This document shows positions 1-5,178 of a stretch of 6,798 bases of DNA, in pieces. Origin of the DNA: Actinomycetales bacterium (GTDB lineage: Bacteria > Actinomycetota > Actinomycetes > Actinomycetales > Cellulomonadaceae); NCBI GenBank assembly GCA_012514545.1, contig JAAZAC010000100.1:1-6798 (forward strand), written 5' to 3'. Both the position numbers and the translations under genes were made by a program. The notes below the pieces were generated by a model. The model was given only the letters and a program-made list of their open reading frames with translations, was not told the origin of the DNA and searched no databases. Numbering within the stretch: the first letter of the stretch is position 1; each line of letters starts with the position of its first letter.

Positions 1-18
1 GCTCGGCCCGGACCGGGA

Positions 19-492
19 TCAGCGCTCGGCCTGGAACATCCAGAGGTGCTTCTCGAGGTCGGCCGTGATGCCGATGAGCAGGTCCTGGCTCACGACGTCG
101 GTCTTCTCGGTCTCCTCGATCGCCGCGCGCAGCCGCTCGATCACGGCCCGCAGCGCGCGCACGATGTAGTCCACGACGTCGTCGTCACGCACCCACCCGG
201 TCGGGTGCTCCGGCAGCGCGGAGTCCTGCGCGACGGTGGCCGCCCGCCCGTCGGGCGTGAGCCCGATGGTGACGACGCGCTCGGCGACGTCGTCGGAGTG
301 GGTCCGGGCGGCGTCGACCAGCTCGTCGAGCTGCAGGTGCAGCGGACGGAACCGCGGGCCGACCAGCGTCCAGTGCGCCTGCTTGCCGACCAGGTGCAGG
401 TCGATCAGGTCGGCGAGCACGCGGTTGAGCGCGGCAGCCGTCGCGGTCCTCTCCGCCTCGGGCAGGGGGCTGGTCATCTCGTACTCGGTCAT
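19..492 (-). CDS. dps: Dps-family DNA-binding ferritin-like protein
   Basis: The 157-residue product matches Dps mini-ferritins, which form 12-subunit cages, oxidise and store Fe(II) using peroxide, and protect DNA in starved or stressed cells. The dinuclear ferroxidase site that forms between subunits is complete: His40 in KQAHW, His52 and Asp56 in LHLQLDE, and Asp67 and Glu71 in the DDVAER stretch. The spacing is the same as in E. coli Dps (H51, H63, D67, D78, E82). Length is normal for the family. The N-terminal tail (about 15 residues) is short and acidic rather than Lys/Arg-rich, so DNA binding through that tail is doubtful. The ATG start is backed by a good Shine-Dalgarno (AGAGGTGGA, minus strand of 496-504); Met6 is a weaker alternative start. 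The gene is divergent from the EAL gene. Family assignment is firm; the physiological role is inferred from the family. Confidence 0.95.
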   Translation of the reverse strand: MTEYEMTSPLPEAERTATAAALNRVLADLIDLHLVGKQAHWTLVGPRFRPLHLQLDELVDAARTHSDDVAERVVTIGLTPDGRAATVAQDSALPEHPTGWVRDDDVVDYIVRALRAVIERLRAAIEETEKTDVVSQDLLIGITADLEKHLWMFQAER

Positions 493-592
493 CGCTCCAC
501 CTCTCTCGACGTGCCGACATCCTCACCCGAGTCTGCCCCTCCGGCCAGGCCGGGCGCCGGGACTCTCGGCCGGGGTCGGTCCCCGCCCCGGA

Positions 593-629
593 CCGGGTGA
601 AAACGGCGCGCCCCCGCGCGATCACCCGG
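593..629. promoter_or_regulatory. 8-bp inverted repeat in the dps/EAL divergent spacer
   Basis: CCGGGTGA (593-600) and TCACCCGG (622-629) are perfect inverted copies separated by 21 bp, so arm centres lie about 29 bp apart, near three helical turns. A small inner CGCG/CGCG pairing (607-610 with 617-620) is also possible. The element lies about 20 bp upstream of the candidate EAL promoter and about 100 bp upstream of the dps start. It could be an operator for one or both genes, or a hairpin in a leader RNA. No regulator is identified, and chance pairing in GC-rich DNA is a real alternative. Confidence 0.35.
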
Positions 630-647
630 CCCGCGCCGCGAGGATGT

Positions 648-676
648 CTCACGTCGCACCCGGGCACTGCCGATGT
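648..676 (+). promoter_or_regulatory. Candidate sigma-28-type promoter for the EAL gene
   Basis: CTCACG (648-653) is followed after 15 bp by GCCGATGT (669-676). The downstream box matches the first six bases of the FliA/SigD/WhiG -10 consensus GCCGATAA. The upstream box is a looser match to the TAAAG-type -35. Transcription would start near 682-686, leaving a leader of about 45-50 nt before the GTG at 731. A c-di-GMP phosphodiesterase is a plausible member of a motility regulon. The call rests on motif similarity only. Confidence 0.4.
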
Positions 677-730
677 CCGGGGAGGACGCGGCGACCGACC
701 CGCGAGGCCACCCACGACGGAAGGGGGCGT

Positions 731-1939
731 GTGTCCCTCCGAACCTCCGGACGCGCCGGATCGCCTCGCGCCGACTGGTTCGACCGCATGGTCGAGCGAG
801 GCGCCGCCACCCCGCCCTGGGTGACGGGTGCGGCGGTCGCCGTCCTCCTCGCCGTGGCGTGGACCGCGACCTACTGGAGCGGAGGGTCGCAGCGCGCGCT
901 CCCCCACCTCTTCTACATCCCGATCATCCTCGCCGTGCTGCCGTTCCGGCTGGTCGGCGGGCTCCTCACCGCCCTCGTGGCGGCCGTCCTCTGCGGGCCG
1001 CTCATGCCGCTCGACGCCACCACTGGCGAGCCGCAGACGACGGCGAGCTGGGTCTTCCGCGGGACGATGTTCCTGGCCGTGGCGACCGCCGCCGGCATGT
1101 CCCGCGCGGTGCGCGACCGCTTCAACGAGCACCAGCTCTCGACGGCCGTGCACAGCGAGATGGCGGACGCCGAGACCGTCACCGACGTCGACGAGACGCT
1201 CGTCCCCCTGCTGCCCGACGTCCTCGAGCACCGCCGGTTCCACCCGGTGTTCCAGCCCGTCTACGCGCTCTCCGACGGGCGCCTGCTCGCCGTGGAGGCC
1301 CTCACGCGGTTCGACGTCGAACCCCCCCGGGCGCCCGACGTCTGGTTCCGCACGGCGACCCGCGTCGGGCTCGGCGTGGACCTGGAGGTGGCGGCGCTCG
1401 AGGCGGCGCTCGAGGCCGTGGAGGACCTGCCGCCGTCGGTCGCGGTGTCGCTCAACGCGTCGCCGGCCACGCTCGGCGACCCGCGCCTGCACGCCCTCGT
1501 GGCGGCGAACCGGCACCGCCCGCTCGTCATCGAGATCACCGAGCACGCGGTCGTCTCCGACTACCACCTGCTCCAGGGCACGGTGGGCGACCTCCGCGCC
1601 CTCGGCGTGCGGATCGCCGTCGACGACGCGGGGGCCGGCTTCTCGAGCCTGCGGCACATCGTCCAGCTGGGCCCCGACACCATCAAGCTCGACATCTCGC
1701 TGACGCAGGGCGTCGCGGCGAACCCGCTGCGCCGGGCGCTCGCGGGGGCGCTCATCGACTTCGCCCAGCGGACCGGCGCCGAGCTCGTCATCGAGGGGAT
1801 CGAGGAGATCGGCGACCTGTCGATCTGGACGAGCCTCGGCGCCGACGCGGCCCAGGGCTACCTGCTCGGTCGCCCCGGGCCGCTGCCGGTCGCGGAGTAC
1901 TGCGCCCTGATGTCGTCCCTGCGAGGCGCGCGCGCCTGA
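731..1939 (+). CDS. Membrane-anchored EAL-domain c-di-GMP phosphodiesterase
   Basis: The 402-residue protein has an N-terminal hydrophobic region with about four membrane segments (roughly 31-48, 58-75, 76-96 and 107-123). A short helical linker (about 124-165) leads to a cytoplasmic EAL domain (about 168-395). EAL domains hydrolyse cyclic di-GMP to linear pGpG. All usual metal and catalytic positions are present: FQPVY 174-178, E189 of EAL, N242, E268, D298-D299, K319, E355 and Q375. Loop 6 reads DDAGAGFSSL instead of the common DDFGTGYSSL. There is no GGDEF domain, so this should be a dedicated phosphodiesterase; the membrane part probably senses an unknown signal. The GTG start is chosen because GGAAGGGGG (719-727) lies just upstream; ATG at 788 lacks a ribosome site. 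The gene is divergent from dps and converges on the HesB-like gene. Confidence 0.9.
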   Translation: MSLRTSGRAGSPRADWFDRMVERGAATPPWVTGAAVAVLLAVAWTATYWSGGSQRALPHLFYIPIILAVLPFRLVGGLLTALVAAVLCGPLMPLDATTGEPQTTASWVFRGTMFLAVATAAGMSRAVRDRFNEHQLSTAVHSEMADAETVTDVDETLVPLLPDVLEHRRFHPVFQPVYALSDGRLLAVEALTRFDVEPPRAPDVWFRTATRVGLGVDLEVAALEAALEAVEDLPPSVAVSLNASPATLGDPRLHALVAANRHRPLVIEITEHAVVSDYHLLQGTVGDLRALGVRIAVDDAGAGFSSLRHIVQLGPDTIKLDISLTQGVAANPLRRALAGALIDFAQRTGAELVIEGIEEIGDLSIWTSLGADAAQGYLLGRPGPLPVAEYCALMSSLRGARA

Positions 1940-1977
1940 CGCGCGCACGACCGAGGCCGGCGCGGGCGCGCCACGAG

Positions 1978-2000
1978 CGGGCGCCGTCGTCCGGCGCCCG
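1978..2000. terminator. Bidirectional GC hairpin between convergent genes
   Basis: CGGGCGCCG (1978-1986) and CGGCGCCCG (1992-2000) form a perfect 9-bp stem with the 5-nt loop TCGTC. It sits between the stop of the EAL gene and the stop of the HesB-like gene, which face each other, so it can serve both. No T-tract follows on either strand, as is common for actinobacterial hairpin terminators. Confidence 0.65.
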
Positions 2001-2011
2001 GGACAGGCCGC

Positions 2012-2302
2012 TCAGGCCTGGGCGTCCGCCTGCGGCGAGAGCATGAAGCCGGTGCCCTCGGGCGACGGCACGGCGTCCAGCTGCTGGTCGGCCAGCCGCT
2101 CCGACGTCGCGGGCTCCACGTACACGTGCGCGCCGCCGGCGTCGATCACGTCGTCGCCCGGGACGGGGGCCGTCACGAGGGACAGCTCGAAGTTCCCCTC
2201 CTGCTCCGCCGGGGCGATGCGCAGACCACCCTCCGCGGGCAGCTCGGCCCGGGAGGCGATGTCCAGCACGGCGATGCGGGCGTTCTCGGTCAGGGTCAGC
2301 AT
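2012..2302 (-). CDS. HesB/IscA-fold protein lacking the Fe-S ligand cysteines
   Basis: The 96-residue product begins MLTLTENA and has the layout of the HesB/IscA (Fe-S biogenesis domain) family: a helix (6-20), GLRI (26-29), a beta-rich middle ending in HVYVEP (59-64), then ERLADQQLDAV (68-78) and a GF.LSP end (85-90). Family A-type carriers hold clusters through three cysteines, one mid-protein and two in a C-terminal CGC motif. This protein has no cysteine at all, so it cannot be a classical Fe-S carrier. Small Cys-less HesB-like proteins are known in actinobacteria, often mislabelled adhesin or Fe-S assembly protein; their role is unclear. A ribosome site (GAAGGGA on the minus strand, about 2307-2313) supports the ATG. 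The gene is monocistronic, converging on the EAL gene and divergent from the SDR gene. Confidence 0.75.
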   Translation of the reverse strand: MLTLTENARIAVLDIASRAELPAEGGLRIAPAEQEGNFELSLVTAPVPGDDVIDAGGAHVYVEPATSERLADQQLDAVPSPEGTGFMLSPQADAQA

Positions 2303-2425
2303 GCGCGTCCCTTCGGTCGTTCAGTTCGGCCACCTCGGCGACCGCGGACAGTCATCCACCGTCGCCGCATCCCGCCGACGCCGCAACCGCTCGACCGTGA
2401 TCGTCCACTCATCGGGACGGGCCGG

Positions 2426-2434
2426 TGCCACACT
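2426..2434 (+). promoter_or_regulatory. Possible extended -10 promoter for the SDR gene
   Basis: TGC followed by CACACT (hexamer 2429-2434) resembles an extended -10 element (TGN plus a TAnnnT-like hexamer matching at positions 2 and 6). Transcription would begin near 2441, giving a leader of about 24 nt that contains the AGGAGG ribosome site. No good -35 is visible 16-18 bp upstream. Weak call. Confidence 0.3.
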
Positions 2435-2464
2435 GAGCGGACACCCCTACCCCCAGGAGGCGCC

Positions 2465-3229
2465 ATGGCACGCGTGTTCGTCACCGGATCCACCGCCGGC
2501 ATCGGACGGGAGATCGCCCGGCAGCTGCTCGAGGCGGGGCACGAGGTGGTCGGGCACGCACGCAGTCCCGAGCGGGCCGACCAGGTCCGGGCCGTCCTGC
2601 CCGGCCTGGCGGACGTCGTCGTCGGCGACCTGTCCTCGCTCACCCAGACGCGCGCCGTCGCCGAGGCGGCGGTCGCGACGGGGCCGTTCGACGCCGTCGT
2701 GCACAACGCGGGGGTCGGCGGCGGGTCGCCGGAGAAGATGATCACAGCGGACGGGCTCGAGCGCATCCACCAGATCAACACCGTCGCGCCGTACCTGCTC
2801 ACGGCCCTCATGCCGCGGCCGCGGCGGCTCGTCTTCACGACGTCCGGGCTGCAGGCCAACGGCTACGCCGAGCCGGACGAGATCGAGTGGCCGTGGGACG
2901 GCATGCAGGCGTACGCCGACTCCAAGCTGCAGGACCTCATGATCGCGCTCGCCGTCGCACGGCTCTGGCCGGACGTGGTCGCCAACGCCGTCGACCCGGG
3001 CTGGATCCGCACGCGGCTCGGCGGGCCGAACGCGACCGACGACGTCGCGGCCGGCGCGGACACGCAGGTCTGGCTGGCCACGAGCGACGACCCGGACGCG
3101 CTGGTCAGCGGACGGTTCCTCAAGCGGCGCACGGAGCTCGAGCCCAACCCGCAGGCGCTCGACGTCGAGCTGCAGGACCGCCTGCTGGCGCGCCTCGCCG
3201 AGGAGACCGGGACGCCGCTGCCGCGCTGA
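2465..3229 (+). CDS. SDR family NAD(P)-dependent oxidoreductase
   Basis: This 254-residue protein is a classical short-chain dehydrogenase/reductase with a Rossmann fold. The sequence shows the nucleotide-binding TGSTAGIG (7-14), GDLS (54-57) near the adenine pocket, HNAG (80-83), and the full catalytic set N105, S127, Y150 and K154 (YADSK). DPGWIRTRL (177-185) is the usual motif after strand six. HARSPER (31-37) at the end of the second strand suggests NADP(H), because Arg33 could bind the 2'-phosphate; this is inference. The substrate cannot be told; the family reduces or oxidises carbonyl/hydroxyl groups of small molecules. A perfect AGGAGG (2455-2460), 4 bp before the ATG, fixes the start. 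The gene appears monocistronic. Its stop codon lies inside an inverted repeat shared with the convergent mscS-like gene. Confidence 0.93.
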   Translation: MARVFVTGSTAGIGREIARQLLEAGHEVVGHARSPERADQVRAVLPGLADVVVGDLSSLTQTRAVAEAAVATGPFDAVVHNAGVGGGSPEKMITADGLERIHQINTVAPYLLTALMPRPRRLVFTTSGLQANGYAEPDEIEWPWDGMQAYADSKLQDLMIALAVARLWPDVVANAVDPGWIRTRLGGPNATDDVAAGADTQVWLATSDDPDALVSGRFLKRRTELEPNPQALDVELQDRLLARLAEETGTPLPR

Positions 3230-3252
3230 GCGGGCGGCGCCGGGTGCTCAGC
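3225..3252. terminator. Inverted repeat containing both convergent stop codons
   Basis: GCTGAGC (3225-3231) and GCTCAGC (3246-3252) are perfect inverted copies around a 14-nt G-rich loop. The left arm contains the TGA of the SDR gene and the right arm contains, on the opposite strand, the TGA of the channel gene. With only 18 bp between the stops, this is the only available hairpin for ending both transcripts. There is no T-tract and the stem is only 7 bp, so efficiency is uncertain. Confidence 0.45.
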
Positions 3253-4549
3253 CCTCGACGGCGGCGTCGCGCTCGGCGAGCGCCTCGGGGCCCGGGCCGG
3301 TGAACGCGCGCGAGCGCTCGACCGCGAACACGCTGCCCGTGAACAGGCGCGAGTCGCGCCGCGGGTCGACGAGGACCGTGGTGCTCCCCGGCACGGCGGC
3401 CCGGTCGCGCCGGCCCGTCGCGCCCGACGGCGAGGGCGCGCCCTCCGTCGGCGTCGTCCCGGCGGCGGGGGCCGGCGTGGCGCCCGGCGGCCGCTCGCCC
3501 GGCCGCTGCCGCGCCCGCCACTCGACGAGCGCCTCCCGCACGTCGCACGCCAGGTCGGCGAGCCGGGGCGCGTCCGCGGCGCTCATCGCGGCCCGGACGC
3601 GCACGCGGTCGCCCGTGGCGTCGACGACCTGCAGCACCGCGAGCCGGCGGTCCCACAGGTCGTTGGCCTCGAGCACCCGCAACAGCTCCGCCCGCACGTC
3701 GGCGACGGGCACGCCCGGCTCGAGGTCCAGCTCCACCGTGCCGACGATCTCGGCGCTGCGGCGGGTCCAGTTCTCGAACGGCGCCGACGTCAGCCGCCGC
3801 GCGGGCACGACCACCCGGCGGTCGTCCCACGCCTGCACGACGACCGACGTCGTCGTGATCTCCTCCACCCGGCCCCACACGCCGTCGACGGACACGACGT
3901 CGTCCAGCCGGACGGCGTCGGTCGCGGCGAGCTGAACCCCAGCGGCGACGTCGCGCAGCCACGGCACCACCGCGGCCACCGCGGCGACGAGGGCGAGCGC
4001 CACGAGCGCGGCCAGCACCAGGGCGGCCGGCCGCGTCGCCGGCTGCACGCCGAGCAGCCCCGCGACGCCCGCCGTGACGACGACGGCGACCGCGGCCCGG
4101 CGCAGGGCCGCCGCCTGCGCGCGGCTCCCCCGGGCCTGCCGGTGCCCCGGCGCGTCCGTGCGGTGCCGGCCCAGCGCGGCGTCGACGCACGCGGGCACGA
4201 CGACGGCGAGCAGCCAGGCCCCCGCGGCGATCCCGACGAGCGCGGCGGCGACGTCGACCCCGTGCGGCGTCCCGTCCGCGACGACCCCGACGGCGACCCA
4301 CACGGCGAGCACGGCGAGCAGCACCCGCAGCGGGCCGCGCGTACGGCGGGCGAGGTGCGCCCACAGCCAGCGCCGTCGGCCCACCGCGCGCAGCAGGGCG
4401 GCGACGGCCTCCGTGAGCAGGATCGCGACGATGAGCGCCCCGGCGACGGCGAGGACGACGGCGGCGGGGGCCAGCGTCGTGCCGCCGGACGCGGCGGCGG
4501 GGAGCACGGCGGACGGGACGGTCACGGCGAGGACGGCCATGGGGCGCAT
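3248..4549 (-). CDS. MscS-family mechanosensitive ion channel
   Basis: The 433-residue membrane protein has hydrophobic segments near 28-53, 73-91, 98-120, 150-168 and 174-196, with a possible extra one at the N-terminus. The MscS beta-domain signature follows: VQLAATDAVRLDDVV (205-219), VDGVWGRVEEITTTSVVV (221-238), WDDRRVVVPARRL (241-253) and FENWTR (258-263). MscS channels open under membrane tension and release solutes on osmotic downshock. The soluble vestibule region (about 264-346) is present. A Pro/Ala/Gly-rich linker (about 347-388) joins it to a tail with RLFTGSVFAVERSRAFTGPG (401-420), which I recall as recurring in related channels. The ATG at 4549 sits exactly where transcription would begin from TAGCCT (4556-4561) and no ribosome site precedes it, so a leaderless mRNA is likely. 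Met4 is an alternative start. Divergent from the glsB-like gene. Confidence 0.9.
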   Translation of the reverse strand: MRPMAVLAVTVPSAVLPAAASGGTTLAPAAVVLAVAGALIVAILLTEAVAALLRAVGRRRWLWAHLARRTRGPLRVLLAVLAVWVAVGVVADGTPHGVDVAAALVGIAAGAWLLAVVVPACVDAALGRHRTDAPGHRQARGSRAQAAALRRAAVAVVVTAGVAGLLGVQPATRPAALVLAALVALALVAAVAAVVPWLRDVAAGVQLAATDAVRLDDVVSVDGVWGRVEEITTTSVVVQAWDDRRVVVPARRLTSAPFENWTRRSAEIVGTVELDLEPGVPVADVRAELLRVLEANDLWDRRLAVLQVVDATGDRVRVRAAMSAADAPRLADLACDVREALVEWRARQRPGERPPGATPAPAAGTTPTEGAPSPSGATGRRDRAAVPGSTTVLVDPRRDSRLFTGSVFAVERSRAFTGPGPEALAERDAAVEG

Positions 4550-4555
4550 CGCCCC

Positions 4556-4561
4556 AGGCTA
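4556..4561 (-). promoter_or_regulatory. -10 element giving a leaderless mscS-like mRNA
   Basis: On the minus strand TAGCCT (TAnnnT class) is followed by exactly 6 nt and then the ATG of the channel gene, so the predicted +1 is the A of the start codon (4549). No purine-rich ribosome site is present. A -35 element is not evident. TAnnnT-N6-RTG is a known arrangement of leaderless actinobacterial genes. Confidence 0.55.
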
Positions 4562-4640
4562 GGGCGGTCGGCGCGGACGCGGGGAGTGAGCGGCGGCGGC
4601 GCCGGGGGCAGGGCCGAGCTCGGCGAGGGGCCCGCGCGGG

Positions 4641-4678
4641 GTGCGATCCGCTCGACATGCGGCCCGCCCGGATCGCAC
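4641..4678. promoter_or_regulatory. Perfect 10-bp inverted repeat upstream of the glsB-like gene
   Basis: GTGCGATCCG (4641-4650) and CGGATCGCAC (4669-4678) are perfect inverted copies separated by 18 bp. The spacer contains TCGACA (4652-4657), a 5/6 match to a -35 box facing the glsB-like gene; weak -10 candidates lie just after the right arm (CACTTA or TACCGT, about 4676-4685). This layout suggests an operator bracketing a promoter. A leader-RNA hairpin is the alternative. The element lies in the divergent spacer, about 60 bp before the plus-strand start codon, and could also affect the minus-strand channel gene. Confidence 0.5.
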
Positions 4679-4738
4679 TTACCGTCCTGAAAAGGGTCGG
4701 TCCTCACCGGTCCCGTTCACCGACGGAAGGGGAACACC

Positions 4739-5017
4739 ATGGGTATCGGCGGGATCATCAGTGCGATCGTCGTCGGCCTCATCATCGGCGCCCTCGGCCG
4801 CCTGTTCGCGCCTGGTCGCCAGCGCATCTCCATCCTTGTCACGATCATCATCGGCATTCTCGCCGCGCTGCTGGGCACCTGGATCGCCTCGCTCATCGGG
4901 GTCGAGCAGACCAGCGGCATCGACTGGATCGAGCTCCTGCTGCAGATCGGGCTCGCCGTGATCGGCGTGCTCATCGCCGCCCGCCTCATGGGCTCGCGGC
5001 GCCGCACGGTGCTCTGA
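4739..5017 (+). CDS. GlsB/YeaQ/YmgE family stress-response membrane protein
   Basis: The 92-residue protein has three hydrophobic helices (about 3-21, 32-54 and 63-82) and ends in a basic GSRRRTVL tail. The first helix runs into GALGRLFAPGRQ (17-28), the second carries GxxGxxLG-type glycines (39-46), and a short polar turn (55-62) precedes the third. This is the layout of the GlsB/YeaQ/YmgE family, also called transglycosylase-associated proteins (Pfam PF04226). E. coli relatives belong to general stress and stationary-phase regulons; the molecular function is unknown and the old name does not show enzyme activity. GGAAGGGGAA (4725-4734) is a good ribosome site before the ATG. The gene stands alone, follows a promoter-bracketing inverted repeat and ends at a strong hairpin. 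Confidence 0.9.
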   Translation: MGIGGIISAIVVGLIIGALGRLFAPGRQRISILVTIIIGILAALLGTWIASLIGVEQTSGIDWIELLLQIGLAVIGVLIAARLMGSRRRTVL

Positions 5018-5024
5018 GCAGGCC

Positions 5025-5063
5025 CTCGGGGAGGCGGTCGCCACGGGCGGGCGCCTCCCCGAG
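5025..5063 (+). terminator. Hairpin terminator of the glsB-like gene
   Basis: CTCGGGGAGGCG (5025-5036) and CGCCTCCCCGAG (5052-5063) form a perfect 12-bp stem with a 15-nt loop, beginning 8 bp after the stop codon. The downstream DNA (TCATGTCC) has only scattered Ts. It is the strongest hairpin in the window and would also block transcripts from the convergent LLM gene. Confidence 0.75.
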
Positions 5064-5082
5064 TCATGTCCGAGAGATCCCG

Positions 5083-5116
5083 GAGTGGATCGCCATGGCG
5101 CCACGGCGCTCCACTC
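5083..5116. repeat. Long imperfect palindrome in the convergent spacer
   Basis: GAGTGGA (5083-5089), one T/C mismatch, then CGCC (5091-5094) pairs with GGCG (5105-5108) and TCCACTC (5110-5116), giving 11 pairs around a 10-nt loop. It lies between the glsB-like terminator and the 3' end of the LLM gene. It may be a terminator for the minus-strand operon, where it lies about 60 bp past the stop, or a copy of a dispersed palindromic element. Only one copy is present here, so repeat status is not shown. Confidence 0.5.
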
Positions 5117-5145
5117 GAGCCGTTCCGCCGCCAGGACGCGCCAGT

Positions 5146-5158
5146 CCAGGGCGCCTGG
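5146..5158 (-). terminator. Small hairpin after the LLM oxidoreductase gene
   Basis: CCAGG (5146-5150) and CCTGG (5154-5158) flank a 3-nt loop, about 20 nt after the TAG of the minus-strand LLM gene. The 5-bp stem alone is weak, but together with the palindrome at 5083-5116 it may end the zincin/LLM transcript. No T-tract follows. Confidence 0.3.
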
Positions 5159-5178
5159 TCGACGCTCAGCCCGACGCG

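Noticed and set aside
577..595. CGGTCC/GGACCG 6-bp hairpin in the dps/EAL spacer
   Set aside because: Short GC stem, partly overlapping the better 593-629 inverted repeat; no function indicated.
7..597. CCCGGACCGGG at 7-17 and again at 587-597, flanking dps
   Set aside because: An 11-bp GC-only near-palindrome is expected by chance in this DNA; there is no sign of insertion or attachment-site structure.
788..790. ATG at 788 as start of the EAL protein
   Set aside because: No ribosome site upstream, whereas the GTG at 731 has GGAAGGGGG at good spacing. Removing 19 residues would not damage the membrane region, so it is not fully excluded.
185..1948. Long reading frames opposite or shifted to the EAL gene, including minus 185-1948 and plus 673-2046
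   Set aside because: Extended Arg/Ala/Pro/Gly-rich translations with no domain motifs, produced by high GC; the EAL frame has a full catalytic signature.
3120..4658. 512-residue minus-strand frame overlapping the channel gene
   Set aside because: Arg/Gly-rich low-complexity shadow; the MscS frame has membrane helices and the family signature.
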